From assembly GCA_014084085.1 (NCBI GenBank), contig NPFB01000095.1, forward strand, positions 206,697 to 261,248: DNA of 54,552 bases, written 5' to 3'. Numbering within the stretch: the first letter of the stretch is position 1; the number at the start of each line of letters is the position of its first letter. Made by a program: the position numbers and the translations under genes. This document shows, piece after piece, positions 16,947 to 27,210 of this stretch. This stretch comes from Hondaea fermentalgiana. Its lineage: Eukaryota; Sar; Bigyra; Thraustochytrida; Thraustochytriidae. The notes beneath the pieces are model-generated. The model was given only the letters and a program-made list of their open reading frames with translations. It made no database searches and was not told the origin of the DNA.

Positions 16947-19847
16947 ATGGCTGCGCAAGGATGCAAGGCAGGCCCTAAAATGGCCATGGCGGCTCTGGCC
17001 CTGCTCCTGGCGTCGAGCCAAGCGCCTCAAATCGAAGCCTTGCACATTGTGCAGGTCCTGCCGCTGACAGGGTCAGCGAGCCACATTGGGTCATACTACA
17101 AGCACGGATACGCAATGTACTTTGACGAGATTGGTCACGAGGTAAACTGGGATGGGGAGACATTGTCTCTGGACAGCACCCGGCTGGTCCTCGTTGACAG
17201 CGAATCGGATGCGGAGAAAGGAGCTGCAAATCTGGATGGAAACTTGACGGAGATCCTCAAGTGGGATGACGACGTCTTTGTGCTCGGCGGCTACAGCTCC
17301 ACCCGTATCGCAACCCAAATCGAAGTTGCCAATAAGCACAGCGTGCCCTATGTGAACGGCGGCGGCGCAACTGCGGCCATGTACGAAACGAGCTCGGAAA
17401 ATCCACTTTACGGAAAGAATGACGGCAAATGGGCGTTTGGCCTGCTATCTCCAGTCGAGTTCCTCACGGACACTGTCCTTGAATTCATGAAGACCTCGAT
17501 GGACAATGGTGTCCTCGCCAAGCCGTGTGATATTGCTCTCGTGTGGGAAAACGGGACGCACGGTGATGCTTTTCGCGAAGAGGTGTCGCGCTACACCCTT
17601 TTATATCCAGACTACTTTCACCTATACTACGCGACCAATTTTCCGTACCCGATCGACACCACGGATGAGGATGTCTTTAAGCACCTTGAAACGGATATGG
17701 AGATTGCCCGCAACACGACTCGGGATTCTTCGCGCTGCCACGCCCTCATGGCAGACACCCACTCGACCGAGTTCCGCATGCTTCTCGACACCTTTTCCAC
17801 AACAAACGTCAAGTTCGATTTTGCAACATTCGGCGCGAGAGGCGTGGACATTGAGGACATTCATGAGCTCGAACATCCAGCTTTTGTGCAAGATCTCGTG
17901 GCGGCTTTGTGGTGGAGTGTGTCCCAAAAGCCTGAAATCTCGCGCAACTGGGCCCAGCGATGGAGACTCTTCGAGGCGTATGCCTGGGCAGACGAGGCTT
18001 TCGAGGAGGACGCCAGCTCGACAAGCGGCGGCGCAGCTTCGACCACCATGTTTACGCTGCCCGAAAACCAGCTTGCAATTGAATGGTACGCAGCACTCGC
18101 GTACGAGTCGGCACGCGTTCTCGTGCAAAGTCTGGAGAATGCGAACTCGGCGTCAACAAAGTCTGTTCGGAGCTACATGCAGAAGACCTCCTTTACAAAC
18201 AGCATCATTCCCGGTGGCACCATCAAGTTTAATGCGAATGGCCAAGCCGAGTATGAGATGACTCTCGTACAGGCTGACATCACAATTCTTGATGAGGATG
18301 AGACAAACGTTGAGCTGAGCGTGCGAAACCTCTACCCGCCCGCTGAAAAAACGGGTGAGCTCACGTCTTCGCTCATTTTTGGTGCAGAACCAAGCAACTG
18401 CACCATGGTTGGCTTTGTGCAAGCGGTAGCAACCTCTTGCGAAGACGACTCTCGTGAGGTCATCTACTTTTGGGCAGACCGCGAAGGGAGACAATGCCCT
18501 GACCCGAACGAGCCATGCGCTTGCGACAACACGTTTGCCCAAATCGAGCTCCCTACAACAGGATCTCTGCAATGTCCGTACGTGCCGTACAAGTCTCTGA
18601 CAGGCCGGATTCTAATTTCGCTTTCGAGCATCGGCGCCATCATTTGCTACATCTTTCTCTTTGTTGTCCTCCGTCACTACTCTAGCGTGGCCATGAAGGC
18701 TGGGCAGCGCGAGTTCCTGGTGCTCATGTGCTTTGCGGGCATTTGGTGCAACGTGGCTGCCATGTCGTTCCTCGGACCGAATCAAACCAACAAGTGCCGT
18801 ACTCGAATTGCCAACTTGGCGCTAAGCCTCACGCTCTTGGTCGGATCGCTCACAGTCAAGGTGTACCGTATCTGGCGGATTTGGAACAACTCGACAATGC
18901 GTCGCATCTCCATCTCGGCCTTCTTCATGTTCAAAATTTTGATGGGCATCATGTTCGGCATGACATTGCTGCTGATTGTGTGGTTCGCGGTGGACGCACC
19001 GCAGGCCATGGAGGCGTCGCTGACAAATGCAGATGTGCACCTGTACCAGATTACAGGCCTGCATGTGACCTTTAGCGCCAATGTGTGCGTTTACTTTGGA
19101 GGGAGCAACGCAGATAGCCACAACGAGTACATCGTTTTTCCCGTCCTTGGGGTCGTCTATGTGGTCTTGATTTTGCTTTACACTACTTTTCTTTCGTACC
19201 AGGGCCGCAACAGTGATGCAAAGTACATGGAGAGTCGCAGTATCATGATGGCGAGCTACGTCACGACGATGATCATTTTCCTGACGATGATTCTCGTTGC
19301 GGGACTGCCGCTTGAGGTCAAGTCGCAGACCTTTCTCATTTCTTCAACGCTGGTCTTCACCTCGTTGATTCTCATCTTGCTCGTAATCGGCCCCAAGGTT
19401 TACTTTGTGACGGCCCCCGAGTTCGCGAGCGTGTCTCGTGCGGTGAAGAAAAAGATTGGCAGCGGGTCACGGCAGACGTCGGCTCCGGGAGCCACGACGG
19501 CGCCACGCACAGGCACTCAGACGGGCGACATGACCAACTTGACGGGCGATATCACGCAGGATATGCGAACCACGGACGATCTCACCGCGCTTCCACCACC
19601 AGCAACGAAAAAGTCACGCTCGCGCGCCGCTACCCTCCCGGGAGAAGGCCCAATGACGACGGGAGGAGACACGGGTCTTTCCGTCGAGGAGAATGATGGC
19701 GACGATGAGGACGAGGACGATGAAGATGACGAAGGGGACAAGAAACGTGAACCCAAGAACGCGAGTGCCTCTGGCGCCCGCGTCGCTGCTGCAAGTGCGG
19801 GGAATGAGGCCGAGCTGTCGAAGAGCCTCAGCATGGACCTTGCCTAA
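16947..19847 (+). CDS. class C G-protein-coupled receptor (GABA-B/metabotropic-like)
   Basis: 966 residues. Seen: a signal peptide (MAMAALALLLASSQA, with ATGs at residues 1, 12 and 14); a periplasmic-binding-protein-like ligand domain (about 31-490) starting IVQVLPLTGSASHIGSYYKHG, the form of the bacterial branched-chain amino-acid receptor family; a short cysteine-containing linker (about 490-545); seven membrane segments (about 552-825) with FLGPNQTNKCRTRIANLALS, equivalent to the conserved loop 1/TM3 cysteine of class C receptors; and an acidic C-terminal tail with a KKKIGSGSRQTSAPG stretch after TM7. Several N-glycosylation sequons lie in the ectodomain. Known of the family: extracellular ligand closes the two-lobed domain and the heptahelical part activates G proteins, usually as a dimer. 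The ligand is unknown. It is convergent with an adenylyl cyclase gene, which may be coincidence. Confidence 0.9.
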   Translation: MAAQGCKAGPKMAMAALALLLASSQAPQIEALHIVQVLPLTGSASHIGSYYKHGYAMYFDEIGHEVNWDGETLSLDSTRLVLVDSESDAEKGAANLDGNLTEILKWDDDVFVLGGYSSTRIATQIEVANKHSVPYVNGGGATAAMYETSSENPLYGKNDGKWAFGLLSPVEFLTDTVLEFMKTSMDNGVLAKPCDIALVWENGTHGDAFREEVSRYTLLYPDYFHLYYATNFPYPIDTTDEDVFKHLETDMEIARNTTRDSSRCHALMADTHSTEFRMLLDTFSTTNVKFDFATFGARGVDIEDIHELEHPAFVQDLVAALWWSVSQKPEISRNWAQRWRLFEAYAWADEAFEEDASSTSGGAASTTMFTLPENQLAIEWYAALAYESARVLVQSLENANSASTKSVRSYMQKTSFTNSIIPGGTIKFNANGQAEYEMTLVQADITILDEDETNVELSVRNLYPPAEKTGELTSSLIFGAEPSNCTMVGFVQAVATSCEDDSREVIYFWADREGRQCPDPNEPCACDNTFAQIELPTTGSLQCPYVPYKSLTGRILISLSSIGAIICYIFLFVVLRHYSSVAMKAGQREFLVLMCFAGIWCNVAAMSFLGPNQTNKCRTRIANLALSLTLLVGSLTVKVYRIWRIWNNSTMRRISISAFFMFKILMGIMFGMTLLLIVWFAVDAPQAMEASLTNADVHLYQITGLHVTFSANVCVYFGGSNADSHNEYIVFPVLGVVYVVLILLYTTFLSYQGRNSDAKYMESRSIMMASYVTTMIIFLTMILVAGLPLEVKSQTFLISSTLVFTSLILILLVIGPKVYFVTAPEFASVSRAVKKKIGSGSRQTSAPGATTAPRTGTQTGDMTNLTGDITQDMRTTDDLTALPPPATKKSRSRAATLPGEGPMTTGGDTGLSVEENDGDDEDEDDEDDEGDKKREPKNASASGARVAAASAGNEAELSKSLSMDLA

Positions 19848-20114
19848 GCCCGTATAAAGCACTTTTGCTGAATAAGCCCGGAAAAAAAGACCAAGAGACA
19901 CGTGCACTCAGCTTACTTCTCCTCGTGGTGCCTCAAATCGCACCCCAAAAGAAACGTGAGTATATAATCAGCGTAACTATACTGTTCAATCAATAATCAT
20001 CCCCGGCAAAGGGAAGAAAAAGGGGAAGAAAACCAAGCCCAGGAGACGATGCGGGGAGATTTTTGGAAATAGATGTGGTGCGCCCAGCCGCGCATTTCGG
20101 TTGGAAACATGAAT
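19848..20114. other. convergent 3' junction GPCR / cyclase
   Basis: Spacer between two 3' ends, AT-richer than its flanks. No gene seen. Confidence 0.5.
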
Positions 20115-23100
20115 CTAGGAAAGACCAGCTGCATCGAGGCGTTCAATGGGGTCGTACGGGATTGGCTCATAAGGGTATGTCGTGCGCTCGTTCTTTTCGA
20201 CAAGCATCTGGATTTTTCGACGACGGTCATGAGGAACGATGTCTAAGACGGCTCGCAAAGCTGAAGGCGATACGAATTCCCACATTCGTCGCTTCGACTT
20301 GCGCGATCTTGCTTCTTCCTTGTGCTGCAAAAATCCCTTTTTTGCAAGCTCCGTAAGGATGAGTTCGATTTGCTGCCTTCCGAGCGCGCGTCGAGGATTG
20401 CTGCGAGCCTCTACTTCGAAAATTCGGCGTACAACCTTGGAATCAAATTGAATGGCATCCGAATGGCCTTGCGCCATTCCAATGCAGGCCGCGACCTTGA
20501 TAACCGCCTGTTCCTCCTCATCGAGCTGATCAAAGCGGTCGAGAAAGAGCTCCAGCACAGATTGGGCCGAGCTCTGCTCCGCGAGTTCGCGCTTCTTTTC
20601 AGAGCTAAAGACGACCTCTCGATTTTTGTTCAACGTCACACAAGCCTTGTCAAAAAGCATGTTTGTTTTTTCCACAATGGCACCTGGGTTGCCCTCGGTC
20701 TTGCGGTACACCAAATCAGCGACGTCGTCGTGAATGCTAAAGATCTTGCTCGTGGAGGGGGAACTGGACTTCATCATGAAGACCGAGGCGCGCCGCAAGG
20801 GCCCGATGCTGGGTTCCAGGCCGCGCTGTTCCAGGATCTGCGTGATCAGCGCCCGTGTCGCATCGCGCGAAAACGGTTCGAGTTTGATCTTGGTCTGTTT
20901 GCCCACAGCCTTGCACATTTCAGCAACGCAAGCCTGCCACTCGCCAGAGACTTTGTCCGCATCAGAGTCCGAGCGAAAGGTCATGGCCAGAACCAGGCTA
21001 CCGGTTTCGTCCTTGCGCTCGCACATTTCCAGGAGGAGACGCCGTGAGGCCGGGTCGAGCCATACGGCGTCCTCGATGATGACGAGCAGAGTCTTTTCCT
21101 CGCCTCGCATGATGCGAAACACATCCAACAAGAGATCGTAAACGCGATGCAGGTCCTCCATGTCAATGTTGTTGTTGCTCTGAAGACTGGAGAAGCTTGC
21201 CCAACTCGACGTGCGCCGCAGCGTGCCCCTGGGCTTCGCCTTGGCGTTGTTGGTGGCGGCGGTCGCGTCGCCTTCGGCAGCGTCCGCTTCGTCCTCTACC
21301 CCGATCGCTCGTGCAACAAAGGGGAGAAGGAAAGCGAGTCGCTCTCTGGAAATATCAAAGTCGGCTTCGATCTCGTCGAGGCGTGCGAAGAGATCGCCAG
21401 AGTTTTCCATGTCTCGATTGATTTCGAGGGCCCGCTCGACAAGGCGACGCAAGGCAGCAAAAGGCTCGTCCATGGTCCCGGCGTTGGCATGGGTGAAGAG
21501 AAGCGGGTACTGCAACGTTTTCCGCATCCAGTTGGCCATTGTTGTCTTGCCAAGTCCCGGGCCGCCTTCAATGGTCATGAGCGCCAAGGAATCCGAGTTG
21601 ATTTCGACAAAGTTCTGAATAAGGCCTTCGCACACCGAGCGACCGACCTGCGTTGAGTGAGGCATGTCGGTCAGGGTTCCGCGACGCGTGTTGTGGCGCC
21701 TTTTTCTGAGAATATTGCCCACAAATTTTTCCGTGTAGGTCGCCTTTTCTTTGTGCACGACGCAGGTTTCGTAGACATAATAGCGGTCCGTGCTATCATG
21801 GATTTTATCATCAACGATGATGCAGCCTTCGGTCTCGCTGCTCCGGCCGACCGCCCCTCCCATGAGGCGGGCAGCCTCGTTGACTGAGCTGCCCATGACC
21901 ATGAAGTCGTGTCGACGGTTTGATCCGCAAAGACCGGCGAAGCACAAGCCGGCGGCGGCCCCAATTGCGCACTTGGGAATCTGGCGGCGAATTGCTCGAG
22001 CTGCGCGCATGAGCCAGAGCTCGCTGTTTTCCAGACGGCGGTAGGCGCCAAAGACGGCAATAAAGACGATGCCCTTGTCGTCATACAAGAGATCACGCAC
22101 CTCGCCGTTCGAGTTGTGGATGAGACGAGACACGTTGAGGAAGATGTCGTTGAAATTGTGGAGACCGACGAGGTCTCCCACCTCGTCCTGCTCGGGGCCA
22201 ACCTTGACATCTGGAATAGAAACAAACATGGTGGCGCACCAGCGGAGCTCGCCTCCTTGGAAGGCGTAGCGATTGATGCGACCTCTGAGGGCCAGCGGAA
22301 TGAAGGCGCGCACGGCGCGCGGGTCCAGGCTGGGTCCTCGCTGCACGGCAGCAGCGACCGCAGCCGAGACCGCGACGGCACGGTTGTGGGCCAGCGTGGC
22401 GTTGATTTCCTTGGGAATGTGACGCGCCCGGGTGCCGCGGGGGCGCATGGGGAGGCTTGGCGGGGCGACGGGGGAGGCACCAAAGAAGATTGGCATAAAA
22501 GACTGCGGACGAAGGCTCGAGTAGTCCTCTGGGCTTTGCGCAAAGTGCATGACGTCCTTTGAGTGCACGGATTGAGCAGTAATAGTCCAGCACTCGCCGT
22601 TTTCTGCAAAGGCAGCGTCGTTGGCGACGGAGACTTCGCCGCGTGCCGAGATTTCCATGAGCGCAGAGGCGTCGTTGACGGCCTGACCGGTGACGAGATT
22701 CCACCGGAGACTGCCAGTGCCGTCGCAAAGGAAAATGTTTTGTAAGGTGCCCACGCCAATGCCTCCGTGCAAGGTAATTTTGAGATTTTCGTTTTGCGGG
22801 TGCTTGAGCATGTCGAGGGCGGCGCGATTGGCGAGCCGCATGAGCTGTTCCAAGGTTGCGGCTTGCTCCGGGTCGCTCTGAAGGCTCGCGGCGCGGCCTT
22901 CCGATTCGGCGAGGCGCTGCGCTTTGGACCGCGCGAATTCGGCGGCTCTGCGATCCTCGGCGGAGGGGACGAGCCAGGTGCACAGAAGGGCATCGCCAGC
23001 GTATTTGACGACGTCGCCTCCGTAGCGCTCGACGATGCTTGTCCACGATGTGATGATGTCGACTGCGTTCCGTGAGAAGCGCTCGACGGCGGTGACGGGG

Positions 23101-23459
23101 CTAAGTTTGTCTCGCAGCGTGATGCCCATGCGTGTGAATCCGCTAATATCAACAAAGAGGACGACGCCCTGCCGAGCATTGACGCGCGGACCTTCGTCGT
23201 TGGCGTATCTTTGCACGTAGAGCCGCGCCGACTTGCAGAGGAAGGCGACTTCGCCCTGTGTGAGCGGCTGCGACATGGTGCTGACAAAGCTTTTCACGTT
23301 CGCATCGTCGGTCGAGTCATCGTCGCCTTGGCTTTCAAAGGTGTGTTCGAGTTTGGCGAGCTGTTTGGGGTCCATCCCTCGGGACTTTTCCGAAGCTTGC
23401 GATCCGATGCTTCTGCGTTTCCGCGCTGCGGCGCCGGTCTTGCGTAGCTTGGAAAGCAT
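20115..23459 (-). CDS. soluble adenylyl cyclase-like protein with ATPase module
   Basis: 1114 residues. Seen: an N-terminal class III cyclase domain (about 93-300) with LFVDISGFT and GGDVVKYAGDALL, carrying both metal-binding aspartates; a second cyclase-like domain (about 405-590) in which the first motif has become FVSIPDVKV, with a GLCGSNRRHDFMVMG segment before NEAARLM; then a STAND-type ATPase with P-loop GGPGLGKTT (about 631) and a Walker B-like LLVIIEDAVW, and a helical C-terminal region. This order (C1, C2, P-loop ATPase) is that of animal soluble adenylyl cyclase ADCY10. Reaction: ATP to cAMP and pyrophosphate; animal ADCY10 is activated by bicarbonate and calcium, but whether this one is cannot be read from sequence. 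Shorter than the animal enzyme (about 1600), lacking much of the C-terminal part. No membrane segment. Confidence 0.88.
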   Translation of the reverse strand: MLSKLRKTGAAARKRRSIGSQASEKSRGMDPKQLAKLEHTFESQGDDDSTDDANVKSFVSTMSQPLTQGEVAFLCKSARLYVQRYANDEGPRVNARQGVVLFVDISGFTRMGITLRDKLSPVTAVERFSRNAVDIITSWTSIVERYGGDVVKYAGDALLCTWLVPSAEDRRAAEFARSKAQRLAESEGRAASLQSDPEQAATLEQLMRLANRAALDMLKHPQNENLKITLHGGIGVGTLQNIFLCDGTGSLRWNLVTGQAVNDASALMEISARGEVSVANDAAFAENGECWTITAQSVHSKDVMHFAQSPEDYSSLRPQSFMPIFFGASPVAPPSLPMRPRGTRARHIPKEINATLAHNRAVAVSAAVAAAVQRGPSLDPRAVRAFIPLALRGRINRYAFQGGELRWCATMFVSIPDVKVGPEQDEVGDLVGLHNFNDIFLNVSRLIHNSNGEVRDLLYDDKGIVFIAVFGAYRRLENSELWLMRAARAIRRQIPKCAIGAAAGLCFAGLCGSNRRHDFMVMGSSVNEAARLMGGAVGRSSETEGCIIVDDKIHDSTDRYYVYETCVVHKEKATYTEKFVGNILRKRRHNTRRGTLTDMPHSTQVGRSVCEGLIQNFVEINSDSLALMTIEGGPGLGKTTMANWMRKTLQYPLLFTHANAGTMDEPFAALRRLVERALEINRDMENSGDLFARLDEIEADFDISRERLAFLLPFVARAIGVEDEADAAEGDATAATNNAKAKPRGTLRRTSSWASFSSLQSNNNIDMEDLHRVYDLLLDVFRIMRGEEKTLLVIIEDAVWLDPASRRLLLEMCERKDETGSLVLAMTFRSDSDADKVSGEWQACVAEMCKAVGKQTKIKLEPFSRDATRALITQILEQRGLEPSIGPLRRASVFMMKSSSPSTSKIFSIHDDVADLVYRKTEGNPGAIVEKTNMLFDKACVTLNKNREVVFSSEKKRELAEQSSAQSVLELFLDRFDQLDEEEQAVIKVAACIGMAQGHSDAIQFDSKVVRRIFEVEARSNPRRALGRQQIELILTELAKKGFLQHKEEARSRKSKRRMWEFVSPSALRAVLDIVPHDRRRKIQMLVEKNERTTYPYEPIPYDPIERLDAAGLS

Positions 23460-25414
23460 CGTGCTTTCCTTTGCTTCTTTTGTCGGTGTGTTTCCGCCGT
23501 GTGCAGATGATTCTTCACCTTACCCTATCTACACTTTACCGACAGAGAGTCTGTATGACAGACTGACAGACGGACAGACTGACGGTCGGGAGCTCCAGCG
23601 TCTGCGCTGGTCTTCCTCGCCGCACCGCGCTGCGCGCACGACTTCTCGCTTCACCTCGCCTCGCTTCGCCTCGCCAAGCGAAGTCTCCACCTCCAAAGGA
23701 AGCCTCGCTCCAAATGTAGTTGCTGGTGTTTTACCCCAAAAACTGCTCGCGGCACGCGCTGGCGCTCCGACTCCTCTCCCTGCTTCGTTCGCTCTCCGCG
23801 CGGGCCCTTTCTCTGCGCCTGGGATCTCCGCGCCTGGCGTCGCTTCGCCTGGCCTCGCTTGGGCTCTCCGCGCCTGGCCTCGCCTCGCCTCGCCTCGCCT
23901 GGGCTCGCCTCGCGCGCGCGTCCCTGCCGGCGCGCCGCTCGATTCTGTTTCTGCAGCGCGAGCTCGAGCAGCTCCCGCGCTGCGGGCGCGCGAGGGGGCA
24001 CGCCGCACGTCTTTCTGCAGCACGTGCACGGGCCTCTGTACAGACTCGCGCCCCGCCGCCCTTCCCGGGCTCCCCTTCCACGATGCTGACAGTGCGGGCG
24101 GAGCCGGGAGGGGGGCACAAACGGAAGTTCTGCCGCGGGCCCCGCGCCGGTAGGCGCAGAGACTTGCGCACCACCCCCAGGAAGGGGGCCCGAGCGCCGC
24201 GCGAAAAAGTTTTTTCTTTTTCATTTTCGGCTTTGCTCTGCTTTCTTGCTTTCTTTCTTCCTTGCTTTCTTGCTTTCTTGCTTTCTTGGTCCCATGAGCC
24301 CGATGGGGACGCACAGAGTGCCGGCCTGATTGCGCGGAGGCTGGCCAGCGAGGGCGGGTTGCGGGTTGCGGGTTGCGGCCGCGTGCGTGCAGGATATGTA
24401 GTAGGGGTTCCTCTGCGCGGACGAGCGATCGATCTTGCGAGACGGTTGCGCGAATCAAAGAACGGAGGTTAGGCACCAACGAGCGACGGCGATGTCAACG
24501 ACGTCAACGACGTAGGTCGATCAAGCCGAGTCCCTGGCAAAGATAAGTAAAAAATCAAGGCCTGGCCTGGCCAGCGGCCACGGTGGACGGCCGGGGGTCC
24601 TTGCCGAAACGACCAGCCTAATGATCGCGATCACGCCTCTGTGGAGGCCGTGATCGGTGTATCGCTTGCATTGGCTTGTTCTTGCATGAGGTTGCTTGCA
24701 GGTCCTTGCAGGTGCTTGCGGTGCATGCTTCTGCTCGCTCGTGGTTTGGGTGGTCGAACGAAAGTGTGGGCGTTCTCTACGTGCCATTCATTTCGAGCAC
24801 CGAGTTCCAATCATCGTCGTCGCGAGCGAGGCCTAGCTAGGCTCTGCAACTCTCTTTTCAAGACAGGGACGATCGTCGGCCAGCCACAGCCAGCTGCAGC
24901 ATGCTGTCGTCGGCAGAAACATGGCAAAGCACTGGCATGGATCCGATGGCACGCAAGTTTGCAAGCAAGCAATGGCGAGCAAGCACGCCGACAGTGCTCA
25001 TCGGTGTTTATGGAAAGGAAACCTAAAAAGGGAAAGAATGAAAAAAAGAAAGAAAGGAAGGAAGGAAGAAGCGAAAAAACAAGGAGGGCGGAAATGGCCC
25101 ACGGAGCGCGGGCTGAGCGAGCGCGCGCGCCGCCGCCTCCGCCGCCACCCTACTTCCCATACCTCCGCGCCGTCTCCGGCCGTCCCGCGCTCTCCCCCGC
25201 TCGCCCTCTCTACGCGCCGCCACCCTACTCCGCGCGCGCGCGCCGCGCTGCTGCGCTGCCCCGCGCTGCCCTGCTGCGCTAGTCGCCGCCAAGCGCGCAC
25301 ACCGTAGCGCACACCCGTCCCCGGGGACGCATGTGTACCGCGGGGTGGAGGTAGCGCGCGCCGCGGGCGCGCCAGAGGCGGGGCGCCCTCTTGCGCCACC
25401 CTGGCGCCGGACTC

Positions 25415-25432
25415 GAGAGAGAGAGAGAGAGG
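25415..25432. repeat. (GA)n microsatellite
   Basis: Nine GA dinucleotide units within the GC-rich spacer. Confidence 0.85.
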
Positions 25433-25766
25433 GCGAGAAGGGCGCTGCAGCGACGGCGCGGCGGCGGCAGAGCCGAGTGGACGGCGCGCGCGGGCGGGCT
25501 TGCGCGCGGCGGAGGGAAGGCCGGCTGCGCGGCGGGGAGAAAGGGCAGGGAGAAAGGGAAGGCGCGCGCGCGCGTCCGGAGGCGCCCGCGCCTGCCTGCT
25601 GCTGCTACGGCCGCGGGAAGTAGGCGCAGCCGTCGCGGCGCCTTGCAGGCCTAGGGCGCAATTCATTTTCTGACGCTCACCCGTCGAAGCCAAGCGAGCG
25701 CGGACGAGCGCGTGGACGCACGGACGATCGAGCCATCGAACGATCGAAGGAAGGGACGATCGGAGA

Positions 25767-25830
25767 GGTAGAGATAGAGCTAGAGCTAGAGCTAGAGCTA
25801 AAGCCAGAGCCAGAGCTAAAGCCAGAGCGG
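25767..25830. repeat. GAGCTA/GAGCCA hexamer array
   Basis: About ten units of GAGCTA, AAGCCA and GAGCCA just upstream of the phosphotransferase start, so probably in its promoter or 5' UTR. Confidence 0.9.
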
Positions 25831-25882
25831 AGAGGTTTCTGGACGCCTAACGTGTGCGAGGATTGCAGAGCACGAGGAAATC

Positions 25883-27210
25883 ATGGCTTCCGACGATGGG
25901 TACATTCCCCACCGCGGCCTGAGCGCATTGCTCAACTACAAGTACAAGGGGGGCGAGTACTCGTGGCTGGACAACAAGCTTAACCCGTTTTGGGCCAAGT
26001 GCGCCGAGCTTCTGCCCGACACCATGGCGCCCAACGTCGTCACCTTGATAGGTCTTGGCCACCTCTTTGCCATTGGTATTCTGGCCCTCATCTACGATCC
26101 GCGTCTCCAGGGCGAGAGCCCTTCCTGGGTCTACTTTATCAACGCTTACTGTCTCTTCATGTACCAGGTACGTTCGCCGCTGCACCTTGCTTTGTTTACA
26201 TCTCTGCCCGACCTGTTGCACACATGCACACGAATTCACTTACTGACGGATTTTTTCACTTGCCTTTAATCGCCTCTCTCCCTCGCACTCTCGACGATTG
26301 TTTGACACAGACTTTTGATGCAATGGACGGCAAGCAAGCGCGACGCACGCAGTCATCCTCGCCGCTGGGACAGCTCTTTGACCACGGATGCGACTCGCTC
26401 GGAACAAACTTCATCGGCCTCGGGCTTTGCAGTCTCATGGGCTACGGCCCCACGATCAGCACTATCATTTCTCTCGGAACGCTCCAAATCCCGTTCTTTC
26501 TCTGCCAGTGGGAGGAGAACCACGTGCACGTTCTCCGTGCCCAGGTGGCAAATTTTGGCGTCACTGAGGGCCAGTATCTCTCCATTGCGCTCAATCTCGT
26601 CACGGCCATCTTTGGCTCTGCCTTCTGGAAGCTTTCCATCAACGAGCTCCTCGCCCATCTTGTCGACGCGCGTGTTCCCGTCGGCGTCCTCGATGTTTTG
26701 GAGGTTCGCACAGTAGCACTCGCCATTGCGGCCGTCTTCCCCATCATTCTGGCCGTGACCAGCATCATCAATGTTGCCAAGTCACCAGGCAACTTTAGCC
26801 GCGCGCTCATCCTCACGCTTCCCCTTTGGCTGGCACAGGCGTATCAGATCTCCATTTATGCCCTGTCCCCTGCCAAGGAGCTTTTTCATGCGTACCCAAT
26901 TCCATTTGTCATCATCCTAGGCATGCTGCACTCGCATCTGTCGAACCGCATCATTGTCGCCTCGGTCTGCCACATTGAGTCTCCTCTCTTTCACTCCATT
27001 CTCTTTCCCATCCCCATTATCATTGCCTTGCTCTACCACGCCGACACGACCGAGGAGAGCCATCCGGACCTGGACACCGCCATCGAGGCTGCGCTTCTCG
27101 CCCATGCTGTGGCAATTTGTGTTCAATTCGCTCACTTTATCATTTGGGTTACCAACGCAATTTGCAAGCTCCTCAAGATTCGCTGCTTCTCCATTGTCAA
27201 GGCGCAGTAG
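25883..27210 (+). CDS. CDP-alcohol phosphotransferase (choline/ethanolamine phosphotransferase), 2 exons
   Basis: Exon 1 is 25883-26167, the intron 26168-26310, exon 2 26311-27210; 394 residues. The 143-bp intron has donor CAG/GTACGT and acceptor ttgacacag, phase 0. Without splicing the frame stops in the intron. Seen: exon 2 opens with TFDAMDGKQARRTQ, and the CDP-alcohol signature DG-x2-AR-x8-G-x3-D-x3-D is complete (about residues 101-123). About eight to ten membrane segments follow. Exon 1 carries the usual N-terminal GxYSWLDNKLNPFW segment of EPT1/CPT1 enzymes. Reaction: transfers phosphocholine or phosphoethanolamine from CDP-choline/ethanolamine to diacylglycerol, the last step of the Kennedy pathway, in ER or Golgi membranes. 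Which head group it prefers cannot be told by eye. Confidence 0.93.
26168..26310 (+). other. spliceosomal intron (143 bp)
   Basis: GTACGT donor and TTTGACACAG acceptor, phase 0. Splicing restores the CDP-alcohol phosphotransferase frame and its catalytic signature. Confidence 0.92.

Larger units (their letters stand above)
23460..25882. other. 2.4 kb gene-free, low-complexity region
   Basis: Lies between the divergent starts of the cyclase and the CDP-alcohol phosphotransferase. It contains CAGACTGACAGA-type repeats (23540-23590), GCCTCGCCTCG arrays (about 23640-23920), a CTTGCTTTCTTGC pyrimidine tract (24215-24292), GGGTTGC triplication (24355-24380), a GA tract (25415-25432) and a GAGCTA array (25767-25830). 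The long ORFs in it encode only Arg/Ala/Pro or Lys/Glu-biased sequence and overlap on both strands, so I call none. Confidence 0.55.

Noticed and set aside
23529..24479. Long minus-strand ORF, 316 residues
   Set aside because: Arg/Ala/Gly-biased sequence that follows the GC-rich repeat, with long ORFs on the opposite strand as well.
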